From NCBI GenBank assembly GCA_002369075.1, contig DFEG01000026.1, forward strand, positions 1 to 42,952: DNA of 42,952 nucleotides, in the 5' to 3' direction. The position numbers were made by a program, and so were the translations under genes. Below are positions 23,005-31,475 of the stretch, piece after piece. Below the pieces are notes generated by a model. It did no database searches. It was not told where the DNA came from and saw nothing but the letters and a program-made list of their open reading frames with translations. The DNA comes from Bacteroidales bacterium UBA3808. GTDB lineage: Bacteria; Bacteroidota; Bacteroidia; Bacteroidales; Paludibacteraceae. Positions within the stretch are counted from its first letter, which is position 1. The number at the start of each line of letters is the position of its first letter.

Positions 23005-24147
23005 TTATTTCTTAATAGAAATAACCCAACAATCCGGGAAAAGGGATTTGAGGTTCTTCCGGGCGGTTTGCACCTTTTGTTTATCGGTGTCCGCGGCGGT
23101 GTAGTACTTGTACCAATCGCCCACTTTGGTGTACTCGCATGGTTGTCCTTTGAGTTTGGGATCGGTCGGTTTGAGGGGGGTACGGGACGCACATATCTGT
23201 ACGGCATAGTACGTCGTTTGCGGTTGGGAAGGGGTTTTCAGTGTGTCGTTTGCCTGCATAGCCGCCGTAGCCGTAGCAGGCGTAGCATCCGCCGGTTGCT
23301 CTTTCGGTTTCCGTGTCGGCTCAATGACCAGTTTCCCTGCCGGAGTGTCAACCGGTTGCACGTCCGTCTGTTCCACCTGAAGGGTCTCTTTCTTAGCCGC
23401 CTGTTTATGGGTATAAGCGCCAAAGGCATTGACGATGGCGTGCGCCATCTGTGCGATGGAAGCGTCCTTGTTGAGGAAGCGCTCTTCCTCGGGGTTGGAG
23501 ATAAATCCCATCTCGAAAAGGATAGACGGACAGGCGGTCTTGAGCAGCACCCAGAAAGCCGCCTGGCGTACTCCCCTATCCTCTCGGTTGAGATGCCCTA
23601 CAAAACGCTTCTGCACCTGCTCGGCGAACTGCAGAGACTGGTCCATGTAGGTGTTCTGCATCAGTTCGAACATGATATAGGAGTCAATGGAGTTCGGGTC
23701 GAACCCCTGGTAAGTCGTCTTGTAATCGGACTCGAGTTTCATCACCGCGTTCTCGCGCATCGCGACATCGAGGTTCGCCTCCATCCGGTCCGTACCGAGG
23801 ATGAAGGTCTCCACACCTTGCGCGGCTTTGGACTCCGCCGAATTGGTGTGAATAGAGATAAAGAGGTCCGCGTTGTTCTTGTTCGCAATATCGGCGCGTG
23901 TCTGCAAAGGAATGAATACATCCGTAGAACGCGTATAAACGACTTTCACATCGGGGTACTGTTCCCCCATCTGTTTGCCGATTTCGAGCACCAGCCTGAG
24001 GTTTAGATCCTTCTCCTTCGAGAACTTACCGATCGCTCCGGGGTCTTTCCCTCCGTGTCCGGCATCCAAGACGAGTGTATAGGGTTTCTCCGCCGCCATG
24101 AGTACAGCAGCGAGAAGAAGGAACAATGTAAGGAGTTTTTTGCGCAT
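23005..24147 (-). CDS. N-acetylmuramoyl-L-alanine amidase with C-terminal SPOR-like region, 380 aa
   Basis: A periplasmic Amidase_3 (AmiC-type) zinc enzyme that removes stem peptides from peptidoglycan during cell separation. A signal peptide (MRKKLLTLFLLLAAVLMAAE) is followed by LVLDAGHGGKDPGAIG with the first zinc His near residue 30, the ligand Glu in EKDLNLRLVLEIG, SIHTNSAESKAAQGVE with the next His near residue 99, and the catalytic Glu in PSILFEMGFISNPEEE near 217. Residues 240-300 are a Pro/Thr/Ala-rich linker. Residues 305-380 (YYAVQICASRTPLKP to the end) look like a SPOR-type peptidoglycan-binding domain. It has its own promoter at 24175-24206. Confidence 0.93.
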   Translation of the reverse strand: MRKKLLTLFLLLAAVLMAAEKPYTLVLDAGHGGKDPGAIGKFSKEKDLNLRLVLEIGKQMGEQYPDVKVVYTRSTDVFIPLQTRADIANKNNADLFISIHTNSAESKAAQGVETFILGTDRMEANLDVAMRENAVMKLESDYKTTYQGFDPNSIDSYIMFELMQNTYMDQSLQFAEQVQKRFVGHLNREDRGVRQAAFWVLLKTACPSILFEMGFISNPEEERFLNKDASIAQMAHAIVNAFGAYTHKQAAKKETLQVEQTDVQPVDTPAGKLVIEPTRKPKEQPADATPATATAAMQANDTLKTPSQPQTTYYAVQICASRTPLKPTDPKLKGQPCEYTKVGDWYKYYTAADTDKQKVQTARKNLKSLFPDCWVISIKK

Positions 24148-24174
24148 AACAGTCCGTGTTTACGATTTTGCGGT

Positions 24175-24206
24175 GCAAAATTACAAAAATATTCTGACAT
24201 ATGCAA
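24175..24206 (-). promoter_or_regulatory. Promoter of the amidase-MCE unit
   Basis: Minus-strand TTGCATATGTCA (24206-24195) lies 23 bases ahead of TAATTTTG (24183-24176). Confidence 0.82.
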
Positions 24207-24225
24207 GAATTATGCCAAAAAAGAT

Positions 24226-24256
24226 AAAAAAAACCTCACCCTGCAAGAGAGTGAGG
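24226..24256 (-). terminator. Terminator of the outer-membrane barrel gene
   Basis: On the minus strand, CCTCAC and GTGAGG arms around an 11-base loop are followed by eight T, about 50 bases after the stop. Confidence 0.88.
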
Positions 24257-24304
24257 CACAAAATGTTTAACAATTAAAAAGGTCGAGAGACCTGTTTCCT
24301 GAGG

Positions 24305-24850
24305 TTAGAGGCAGTAACGGACGGCAAAGCCGAGTTTCCAGTCAAAGAAACTGAGGTGAGGCGTGTTTGCATCTCTGAATCCCAAACCGTACCCCGGACG
24401 GAAGTCAAAGGCAAAGACCAGTCTCTGGTAGTCAAATGCGAGACCACAGTCACCATTCACGCCGAACTTACCCAGAATGCCATCCGGATCCGTGTTACGG
24501 ATATCACTCATCAAACCGAAGTTCACACCACCACCGACATATAGTTTGAGATGCTCGGTCATGGGGAAGTGATAAAGGAGATTCGGGTTGATGGTAAAGT
24601 CATAGATAGAATTCGTAATCGTCTGGTTACCGGTAGCAGCCTTTGTTACATTCGTACCATTCATGAACGTCGAAGTCGGGGCGGCAGTCAAACCGACCGC
24701 GAGGTCCGCCTGGAGGGCGAATTTGTCAGAGAGCCAGTACTTGTAACTGAGACCGTTGAGACCGCCGACTACGGCACCGATCTCGTGTTTCTGCGCCATG
24801 CCGGAGATTGTTACAGCCGCCATGGCAAGAATCAAGAATAAACGTTTCAT
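24305..24850 (-). CDS. Small outer-membrane beta-barrel protein, 181 aa
   Basis: A signal peptide (MKRLFLILAMAAVTISGMAQ) is followed by alternating hydrophobic and polar strands with many Gly and aromatic residues (KHEIGAVVGGLNGLSYKYWL, KLYVGGGVNFGLM, LVFAFDFRPGYGLGF). The C-terminus, WKLGFAVRYCL, ends in an aromatic-rich strand of the kind recognised by the BAM machinery, although the last residue is Leu. The size fits an eight-stranded barrel. The family is not identified beyond this and the function is unknown. The gene is monocistronic, with its own promoter and terminator. Confidence 0.8.
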   Translation of the reverse strand: MKRLFLILAMAAVTISGMAQKHEIGAVVGGLNGLSYKYWLSDKFALQADLAVGLTAAPTSTFMNGTNVTKAATGNQTITNSIYDFTINPNLLYHFPMTEHLKLYVGGGVNFGLMSDIRNTDPDGILGKFGVNGDCGLAFDYQRLVFAFDFRPGYGLGFRDANTPHLSFFDWKLGFAVRYCL

Positions 24851-24919
24851 ACCTTCAAATGATTTTAAATGTTGTATTTATTCGTAAATAAAAATCAGTC
24901 ATATTTTCAAAAACGGGCA

Positions 24920-24950
24920 CAAAGGTAGTAAAAAAAACTGATATATGCAA
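24920..24950 (-). promoter_or_regulatory. Promoter of the outer-membrane barrel gene
   Basis: Minus-strand TTGCATATATCA (24950-24939) lies 23 bases ahead of TACCTTTG (24927-24920). Confidence 0.86.
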
Positions 24951-25020
24951 GTGACGGACATTATTGTTTCCACTTTTCAGTCTATAATGCCACGCATCCG
25001 GGTCTTACTTTCCATGCACA

Positions 25021-25064
25021 ATCATTAACCAATCACTAACCAATCATTAACCAATCACTAACGA
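25021..25064. repeat. 11-bp tandem repeat, alternating ATCATTAACCA and ATCACTAACCA
   Basis: Four units in exact phase (25021, 25032, 25043, 25054), the odd ones with T and the even ones with C at the fifth base. Related to the array at 10731-10771. Confidence 0.9.
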
Positions 25065-25105
25065 TTGGTCCGATCCGATATAGCGTTACTATCCAGTTTA
25101 TATAC

Positions 25106-25130
25106 TGTATATATACATAGTATATATACA
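25106..25130. repeat. AT-rich perfect inverted repeat
   Basis: TGTATATATAC-ATA-GTATATATACA, 11-bp arms with a 3-base spacer. It could be an operator or a cruciform. Confidence 0.85.
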
Positions 25131-25153
25131 CTTTTTGTTAATATTTTTGGGGT

Positions 25154-25232
25154 AAAAAGAAGGAACATTTCAAGCAAAAAGAAAGAACATTTCAAACAAA
25201 AAGAAAGAACATTTCAAGCAAAAAGAAGAAAC
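25154..25232. repeat. 22-bp tandem repeat, three full units and a partial
   Basis: The unit starts AAAAAGAAAGAACATTTCAA; full copies at 25154, 25176 and 25198, partial from 25220. Confidence 0.9.
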
Positions 25233-25324
25233 AAACGGCATTAAAAAGAATGTTAGGAATTAGAGGCAGCGCGCTGCAGCCAAGGAATGTGTATATTTTT
25301 TTTATAAAAAAAGTTCGCGCGCGC

Positions 25325-25355
25325 TTGCATATATCAAAAAAAAGTAGTACCTTTG
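25325..25355 (+). promoter_or_regulatory. Promoter of rel
   Basis: TTGCATATATCA (25325-25336) lies 23 bases ahead of TACCTTTG (25348-25355). Confidence 0.88.
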
Positions 25356-25374
25356 CGCGGTATTTTGGACGATC

Positions 25375-25489
25375 ATGCCAAAAAGCGAAGTAAGACGATA
25401 CCAAAAAGCGAAGTAAGACGATGCAAAAAAGCGAGTTTACACGATGCAGAAAAGTGAGAACAGATCATGCAGAAAAGTGAGTTTACACC
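25375..25489 (+). repeat. 23-bp tandem repeat of five units; the rel start codon is the start of the fifth
   Basis: Units begin at 25375, 25398, 25421, 25444 and 25467, each resembling ATGCAGAAAAGTGAGTTTAC. Four of the five begin with ATG (the second has ATA). As 23 is not a multiple of three, the upstream ATGs are in other frames; those at 25375 and 25421 reach stops after short peptides. Confidence 0.92.
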
Positions 25490-27710
25490 GGAAGAGGATC
25501 AGATGATCCAGCGTGAGTTCGAGGCGTTGTTAGACGACTATGCGCACACCCTCCACCGCCAGAAGACGGAGCTGATTACTCATGCCTTCAATTTTGCTTA
25601 CAAGGCGCATTACGGTGTCCGCCGTTTGAGCGGCGAACCTTATATCATGCACCCGCTTGCAGTCGCGCGCATATGCGTAAAACAGATAGGTCTTGGCAGT
25701 ACGAGCATCTGCGCTGCGTTGCTGCACGACGTGGTGGAAGACACCGACTACACGGAGCAGGACATAGCGGGTCTGTTCGGTGACAAGATAGCACAGATAG
25801 TAAGCGGTCTGACGAAGATCAGCGGCGGTGTGTTCGGCGAGCATGCGAGCGAGCAGGCGGAGAACTTCCGCAAGCTTCTGCTGACCATCAGCGAGGATAT
25901 CCGCGTGGTGCTCATCAAGATAGCCGACCGTCTGCATAACATGCGCACGCTGGGTTCGCAGCCCAAAGAGAAGCAGTACAAGATAGCCGGCGAGACACAA
26001 TATATCTATGCCCCCTTAGCCCACCGGTTGGGTCTGTTCCCGATCAAGACGGAGCTGGAGGACCTGAGTTTCAAATACGAGCACCCCGAGACCTGGCAGG
26101 AGATCCACGACAAGCTGGAGACGATCAAAGCGAGCAAGTTAGAGAACTACGAGACCTTTATCAAGCCCATCCGCGAGCGTTTGGACAGCATGGGCTACAC
26201 GTTCACACTCAAAGCCCGTATCAAGTCGGTCTATTCGATATGGAAAAAAATGGTGAAGCAGCAATGCGCGTTTGAGGACGTTTATGACATCATGGCCGTC
26301 CGTATCGTGTTCACACCGAGCGAGTCGATGAGCGAGAAAGACCAGTGCTGGATGATTTACTCCGCCATCACGGAGATCTACCGTCCTCACCCAGAGCGTA
26401 TCCGCGACTGGATATCCACCCCGAAAGCGAACGGTTACGAAGCCCTGCACGTGACGGTGATGGGCAAGAACGGCGAGTGGATAGAAGTCCAGATCCGTAC
26501 CGACCGTATGAACGAGATAGCCGAACACGGTTATGCCGCCCACTGGAAATACAAGACCGGCGAATCGGATGACAGCGAGCTGGACAAGTGGCTTCAGGAG
26601 ATCAAGGAAGTGCTGGCCCATCCGGACAAGGATGCCATGGAGTTCTTAGGGACCTTCAAACTGAACCTGTTTGCCCAGGAAGTGTTCGTGTTCACTCCGA
26701 AGGGCGAGATCAAGACGATGCCTCAGGGCTCTACTGCGCTTGACTTTGCCTTCCTGCTCCACTCGGAGATAGGCGAGCATTGTATCGGCGCCAAAGTGAA
26801 CCACACGCTTGTTCCGCTGTCCTACCAGTTGAAAGGCGGCGACCAGATAGAGATCCTGACCTCCAACAGCCAGCATCCGAGCAAGGAATGGATGAATTTT
26901 GTGACGACCGCGAAAGCGAGGAACGGTCTGAACCAGTATTTCCGCCGCGAGGAGCGCAAGTACATCAAGCACGGCGAGCGTCTGTTAGACGATGCCATCA
27001 CAATGGACAAAGACCTGTCAGGGAACAAAGACCTGGTTCTGGCACGGTTGCTGAACTACTACCATCTGTCGAACCCGTCCGAGTTCTACGCCGAAGTGGG
27101 TCAGGGCGCCATCCGGTTAGACAACACACACGACATCGTCTATCCCAAACGCGGCTGGCGGTCCTATATCCCGTTCATCGGGAAGAGGGACACCCCCCTT
27201 CCCCCTCTCAAAGGGGGTGAAGAGTCTCCCCATGAGATTGTCAAGCCGAAGAAAGGTCCGCACAATATCGTTCTGACGGACGAGAACTTGGGCAAGGAGT
27301 ATTTTCTGAGCAACTGCTGCCACCCTATCCCGGGCGACGAAGTGTTGGGCTTCCTGGACGAGACGGGCAAGATGCACATCCACAAGATCGACTGCCCCGA
27401 AGCCGCCTTGCTGAAGACGAGTTACGGCAAACGGATATATGCCGCAACCTGGAACACGCACCGCGTGCAGTCGTTCGTAGAGACGATAGAACTGAAGGGA
27501 ATCGACAAGTTCGGCGTACTGATCCAAGTGTTACAGACAATCACTACGGATTTCCATATCAACCTGCGCGCTATCCATATCTCCAGCGACGACGGCATCT
27601 TCAAGGGTACGATGGAACTGTACGTGTATGACAAGACCGAGCTGGACGAGCTCCTGAAAGCCATCCGCAAGGTAGATGACATCAAGGAAGTAAGGAGGAT
27701 TGACAATTAG
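25467..27710 (+). CDS. rel: Bifunctional (p)ppGpp synthetase/hydrolase, RelA/SpoT family, 747 aa
   Basis: The long-form alarmone enzyme. The HD hydrolase domain is intact (ALLHDVVEDTD near residue 86, RLHNMRTL), so it should degrade (p)ppGpp. The synthetase domain (about 240-365) shows DIMAVRIVF, NGYEALHVTVMG and EVQIRTDRMNEIAEHG, followed by AAHWKYK. A TGS domain is at about 401-464 (EVFVFTPKGEIKTMPQGSTALDFAF), a conserved-Cys region near 610 (SNCCHPIPGDEVLGF) and a C-terminal ACT domain. Residues 574-587 (DTPLPPLKGGEESP) come from an inserted palindromic element. The start is set at 25467, the last unit of a 23-bp array. It heads the large plus-strand run of genes. Confidence 0.96.
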   Translation: MQKSEFTPEEDQMIQREFEALLDDYAHTLHRQKTELITHAFNFAYKAHYGVRRLSGEPYIMHPLAVARICVKQIGLGSTSICAALLHDVVEDTDYTEQDIAGLFGDKIAQIVSGLTKISGGVFGEHASEQAENFRKLLLTISEDIRVVLIKIADRLHNMRTLGSQPKEKQYKIAGETQYIYAPLAHRLGLFPIKTELEDLSFKYEHPETWQEIHDKLETIKASKLENYETFIKPIRERLDSMGYTFTLKARIKSVYSIWKKMVKQQCAFEDVYDIMAVRIVFTPSESMSEKDQCWMIYSAITEIYRPHPERIRDWISTPKANGYEALHVTVMGKNGEWIEVQIRTDRMNEIAEHGYAAHWKYKTGESDDSELDKWLQEIKEVLAHPDKDAMEFLGTFKLNLFAQEVFVFTPKGEIKTMPQGSTALDFAFLLHSEIGEHCIGAKVNHTLVPLSYQLKGGDQIEILTSNSQHPSKEWMNFVTTAKARNGLNQYFRREERKYIKHGERLLDDAITMDKDLSGNKDLVLARLLNYYHLSNPSEFYAEVGQGAIRLDNTHDIVYPKRGWRSYIPFIGKRDTPLPPLKGGEESPHEIVKPKKGPHNIVLTDENLGKEYFLSNCCHPIPGDEVLGFLDETGKMHIHKIDCPEAALLKTSYGKRIYAATWNTHRVQSFVETIELKGIDKFGVLIQVLQTITTDFHINLRAIHISSDDGIFKGTMELYVYDKTELDELLKAIRKVDDIKEVRRIDN
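27187..27226. repeat. GC-rich palindromic element inside rel
   Basis: GGGACACCCCCCTTCCCCCT followed by CTCAAAGGGGGTGAAGAG; CCCCCT and AGGGGG can pair. Same element as 22565-22601. Confidence 0.85.
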
Positions 27711-27720
27711 TAGAAAGACC

Positions 27721-27733
27721 GCGGCAAAGCCGC
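27721..27733. repeat. Small hairpin after rel
   Basis: GCGGC-AAA-GCCGC, ten bases past the rel stop, with no T run. Similar triloop hairpins occur at 11070, 11230 and 41581. Confidence 0.7.
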
Positions 27734-27769
27734 TCAAAGACGAATATAATTAACAAAGCATTTAGTCAA

Positions 27770-28849
27770 ATGAAAAAGATTTTAAGCACTCTCTGCATGG
27801 CTCTCACGGCAGTAGCCATGATGGCTCAACAGCCGGTAATCACATTTGAGAAGACAGAGCACGATTTCGGCAAGATCAACGAGGCAGACGGCCGTGTATC
27901 GGTGGTGTTCAGTTTCAAGAACGAAGGCATGGCTCCGTTGATATTAAGCAATGTTCGCGCGAGTTGCGGCTGCACCACTCCTACCTGGACCAAAGAGCCT
28001 GTAGAGCCGGGTCAGACGGGCAGTATCACCGTTACCTATAACCCCAACGGCCGTCCGGGACGTTTCCAGAAGACCGTGACCATCACCTCCAACGCCACAG
28101 AGGCGACCAAACGCGTGTATATCAAAGGCGAGGTAATCCCGAAGAGCGCCAAGCCGGAGAACAAATACAAAGTGGTCGTAGGCGCACTGAGCATGAAAGA
28201 GAAAACGCTGGATTTAGGTCTCATCAAGAAAGGCGAGGTCAAAGGCGGCGAGTTGGAGTATGCCAACCTGACGAAGGAGAACCACCACGTAGAGTTAGCC
28301 ACCAAGAGTTCCGACGCCATGCTGGTCAGCCAAGTGACACTGGCAGAGGTAAAACCGACCGAGGTAGGCAAGTTCAAGTTCGCGATCGACACCAAAGCCA
28401 CCAAGCTCTACGGTCCCGTAGAGGCTTATGCCTACGTAGTCATTGACGGCAAGAAAGAGCTGACAGAGGTATATAAACTGAGCATCCGCGCCAATGTGGC
28501 AGAGGATTTCAGCCAGTTGACAGTAGAGCAGAAACAAGCGGCTCCTATCATTGAGTTGGACGGTGATTTCAACGCAGGCAAAATAGCAGCCGGCAAGAAC
28601 CACAAATACACGTTCCATATCAAGAACGCCGGCGAGAACCCGTTGGAGATCCGCCGTATTTACGCCCTTGACAACGCGTTGAACATCAAGCATCCGAAAG
28701 CGGTCAAGTCCGGCAAGCAAGGCAATGTGACCATCGATATCAATGCCAAGGTTCTGAAACCGGGTGCATACAGTCGCGAGATCACCATCATCACCAACGA
28801 CTACATGAACCCCGTCAAACGCGTGAAACTCAGCTTCGTAGTTGAATAA
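27770..28849 (+). CDS. DUF1573-domain exported protein, 359 aa
   Basis: A signal peptide (MKKILSTLCMALTAVAMMAQ) is followed by a DUF1573 domain at about residues 24-120 with its hallmark pattern: TEHDFGKI, a beta strand VVFSFKNEGMAPLILSNV, and SCGCTTPTW. The remainder consists of further Ig/ASPM-like beta domains (FNAGKIAAGKNHKYTFHIKN near 265, then SREITIITND). Such proteins are frequent in Bacteroidetes and lie in the periplasm or on the surface; no biochemical role is established that I can name. The stop overlaps the meaB start by one base. Confidence 0.88.
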   Translation: MKKILSTLCMALTAVAMMAQQPVITFEKTEHDFGKINEADGRVSVVFSFKNEGMAPLILSNVRASCGCTTPTWTKEPVEPGQTGSITVTYNPNGRPGRFQKTVTITSNATEATKRVYIKGEVIPKSAKPENKYKVVVGALSMKEKTLDLGLIKKGEVKGGELEYANLTKENHHVELATKSSDAMLVSQVTLAEVKPTEVGKFKFAIDTKATKLYGPVEAYAYVVIDGKKELTEVYKLSIRANVAEDFSQLTVEQKQAAPIIELDGDFNAGKIAAGKNHKYTFHIKNAGENPLEIRRIYALDNALNIKHPKAVKSGKQGNVTIDINAKVLKPGAYSREITIITNDYMNPVKRVKLSFVVE

Positions 28850-29949
28850 TGATGGACCATCCGGAAAATAGTGCCGAATACAAAGGACTGACGGTGAATG
28901 CAGGCGTACAAAACCTGCCTTCCGTCAATCCTTATGCCACTTTCCGCCGCAAGAAGACGGTACTGACTCCCGAAGAGTATTTCGAGGGAATCCGGCGCGG
29001 AGACCTGACGATACTGAGTCAGGCGGTGACGCTGGTGGAGAGCAATCTGATGAGTGACCAGGCGATTGCGCAGAAAGTGATCGAGTTATGCCTACCCTAC
29101 GCCGGCAACTCCATCCGTGTAGGTATAACCGGTGTGCCCGGTGCCGGCAAATCGACCTTCATTGAGGCGCTCGGCAGCGCGCTTTGCGATCAAGGCAAGC
29201 ACTTGGCGGTATTAGCTATCGACCCGTCGAGCGAGCGGAGCAAAGGTTCCATCTTAGGCGACAAGACCCGTATGAACGAGCTCTCCGTGAAGTCCAACGC
29301 ATTTATCCGCCCCAGCCCGTCGGCCGGTTCATTAGGCGGCGTGGCACGCAAGACGCGTGAAACGATCGTCCTGTGCGAGGCGGCAGGGTTCGATACGATC
29401 CTGTTGGAGACCGTAGGCGTAGGCCAGTCGGAGACGGCGGCACACTCGATGGTGGATTATTTCCTGTTATTGCAGGTAACGGGTACGGGCGACGAACTGC
29501 AAGGCATCAAACGAGGCATCATGGAGATGGCGGACGGCATTGCGATCAACAAATGCGACGGTAATAATATTGAACGCGCACACGCGGCGCGCGTGAGCTT
29601 CAAGAACGCACTGGCACTCTTCCCGCCCTCCGAGTCCGGCTGGAAACCCGAGGCGATCTGCTGTTCGTCCATTGACAACACAGGCGTCATGGAGGTTTGG
29701 CAGAACATAGAAGACTATATCGCTTTTGTCAAGAAGAACGGTTACTTCGACGCCCACCGCACGGAACAGGCCAAGTACTGGATGTACGAAACGATCAACC
29801 AGTCCCTATTGGACGGATTCTACAAGAACGAACAGATGGAGCACCAGATAGAAGTGGCTGAACGCCAAGTGCTCAATAACGAAATAAGCAGTTTTATCGC
29901 TGCACATAACTTAATCACCGAATATGGCAGGCTCAAGCAGAAACAGTAA
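28849..29949 (+). CDS. meaB: Methylmalonyl-CoA mutase-associated GTPase MeaB, 366 aa
   Basis: MeaB is a G3E/SIMIBI GTPase that guards methylmalonyl-CoA mutase by gating cobalamin loading and protecting it from inactivation; in Bacteroidales the mutase belongs to the succinate-propionate pathway. Motifs: P-loop GVPGAGKST near residue 92, AIDPSSERSKGSILGDKTRM, ETVGVGQSETA near 187, and INKCDG near 230, all standard. A Met-Met start (28849/28852) leaves the exact first residue open. The mutase genes are not in the window. The gene end overlaps dnaB by 26 bases. Confidence 0.95.
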   Translation: MMDHPENSAEYKGLTVNAGVQNLPSVNPYATFRRKKTVLTPEEYFEGIRRGDLTILSQAVTLVESNLMSDQAIAQKVIELCLPYAGNSIRVGITGVPGAGKSTFIEALGSALCDQGKHLAVLAIDPSSERSKGSILGDKTRMNELSVKSNAFIRPSPSAGSLGGVARKTRETIVLCEAAGFDTILLETVGVGQSETAAHSMVDYFLLLQVTGTGDELQGIKRGIMEMADGIAINKCDGNNIERAHAARVSFKNALALFPPSESGWKPEAICCSSIDNTGVMEVWQNIEDYIAFVKKNGYFDAHRTEQAKYWMYETINQSLLDGFYKNEQMEHQIEVAERQVLNNEISSFIAAHNLITEYGRLKQKQ

Positions 29950-31450
29950 ACGCGGCACCCAGACGACCATCATCAAAGTAGGCGCCAACGAGGCAGGCAA
30001 ATTGCCCCCTCAGGCCCAGGAGTTGGAAGACTCCGTTTTAGGTGCATTGATGATCGAGAAAGATGCCTACGGAACGGTTGCGGACCTGCTTCGTCCGGAG
30101 GTGTTCTACAAGGACCAGAACCGCGTGGTGTACGAGGCTATCCGTGAGTTGGCCGCCAAAGACCAGCCGATTGATATCCTGTCGGTAGGCGAAAAACTGA
30201 AGAATCAGGGTATGTTGGAGAAAGCCGGCGGTGCCGTCTATCTGGCAGACCTGACGAGAAGAGTCGCTTCTACAGCACACCTGCGTTACCACGCGGAGGT
30301 GATTGCCAAGAAAGCGACCGCCCGCGACGTGATCGCCCTTGCGGCACAGATCGAGGAGATGGGGTTTGACGAGACCCAGGACGTGGATGAACTGATGCAG
30401 ACCGCCGAAGCAGGCATCTTTGAGATCTCGCAAAGGTCGCAGAAACGCGATGTGACGCAGATTGACCCGGTCATAGAGGAAGCCTTCAAACGCATGGAAA
30501 AAGCCGCCAAGAACACCGGTTCGATCTCCGGTATCCCGTCCGGATTCCATGCACTCGACAAGATTACTTCGGGTTGGCAGACACCTGACCTCGTGATCAT
30601 CGCCGCCCGTCCTGCCATGGGTAAGACCGCTTTCGTGCTCTCCATGGCCAAACATATCGCCATCGACCGCGAGATACCGACGGCTGTCTTCTCGCTTGAG
30701 ATGAGCAACGTACAGCTGGTGAACCGTCTTATCATGAATGTGTGCGAGCTGGAGGGCGACAAGATCAAGACCGGCAAGATGACCAAAGAGGATGCCAAAC
30801 GTCTGAACACGAAGATCAATATCATGAAGGGCAAGCCGCTCTATCTGGACGACACCCCTTCCCTATCCATCTTCGAGTTACGGTCCAAAGCGCGCAAGTT
30901 GGTACGCGAGCACGGTGTGAAACTCATCATCATCGACTACCTTCAGCTGATGAACGCACAGGGAAGTTCCTTCGGCAGCCGCGAGCAGGAGGTCAGTATC
31001 ATCTCCCGCGGCCTGAAAGGTCTGGCAAAAGAGCTGGATATCCCGATTATAGCACTCTCTCAGTTGAACCGTGGCGTGGAATCGCGTCAAGGTATCGAGG
31101 GCAAGACTCCGCAGTTGAGCGACCTGCGTGAGTCCGGCGCGATTGAGCAGGACGCCGACATGGTGTGCTTCATCCACCGCCCGGAATACTACCACATCTA
31201 CAGCGATGACAAGACGGGCAAAGACCTGCGCGGACTGGCACAGATCATCGTCGCCAAGCACCGTAACGGTGCCACTGACAGTATATGGCTGCGTTTCCGC
31301 GGCAAGTACGCCAAGTTCCAGAACGAGGACGAAGCCGTCGATCCGGACGAGCAGAACAGCGTAATGCCGATGGCGGACGAGAGCAACAGCGTATCGATCC
31401 AGTCGGGAATGAACAGCTTAGGCGAGGATATTAGTCAATATAATTTGTAA
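29924..31450 (+). CDS. dnaB: Replicative DNA helicase DnaB, 508 aa
   Basis: The hexameric helicase at the replication fork. The N-terminal domain (about 28-130, LPPQAQELEDSVLGALM) is followed by a linker and a RecA-like C-terminal domain with Walker A AARPAMGKTAFVLSMA (near residue 227), Walker B IIIDYLQLM near 340, and LSQLNRGVE, DLRESGAIEQDAD and VAKHRNG. There is no intein. The first 25 residues are basic and variable, and the start overlaps the end of meaB. The tail beyond residue 470 is acidic and Ser/Asn-rich. Confidence 0.97.
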   Translation: MAGSSRNSKRGTQTTIIKVGANEAGKLPPQAQELEDSVLGALMIEKDAYGTVADLLRPEVFYKDQNRVVYEAIRELAAKDQPIDILSVGEKLKNQGMLEKAGGAVYLADLTRRVASTAHLRYHAEVIAKKATARDVIALAAQIEEMGFDETQDVDELMQTAEAGIFEISQRSQKRDVTQIDPVIEEAFKRMEKAAKNTGSISGIPSGFHALDKITSGWQTPDLVIIAARPAMGKTAFVLSMAKHIAIDREIPTAVFSLEMSNVQLVNRLIMNVCELEGDKIKTGKMTKEDAKRLNTKINIMKGKPLYLDDTPSLSIFELRSKARKLVREHGVKLIIIDYLQLMNAQGSSFGSREQEVSIISRGLKGLAKELDIPIIALSQLNRGVESRQGIEGKTPQLSDLRESGAIEQDADMVCFIHRPEYYHIYSDDKTGKDLRGLAQIIVAKHRNGATDSIWLRFRGKYAKFQNEDEAVDPDEQNSVMPMADESNSVSIQSGMNSLGEDISQYNL

Positions 31451-31475
31451 TTTATAATTTGATATACTACTATAT

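Larger units (their letters stand above)
24851..25466. other. Divergent intergenic region between the outer-membrane barrel gene and rel
   Basis: It contains, in order, the barrel-gene promoter (24920-24950), an 11-bp tandem array (25021-25064), a 25-bp AT-rich inverted repeat (25106-25130), a 22-bp tandem array (25154-25232), the rel promoter (25325-25355) and four upstream units of the 23-bp array that also holds the rel start. No gene is seen. Confidence 0.8.

Noticed and set aside
25192..25404. A 70-codon minus-strand frame upstream of rel
   Set aside because: It lies across the 22-bp tandem array and the rel promoter, and its sequence is Phe/Lys-rich low complexity.
25375..25489. CRISPR array
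   Set aside because: The 23-bp units are directly adjacent with no spacers, and no cas gene is near; the same holds for the 11- and 22-bp arrays.
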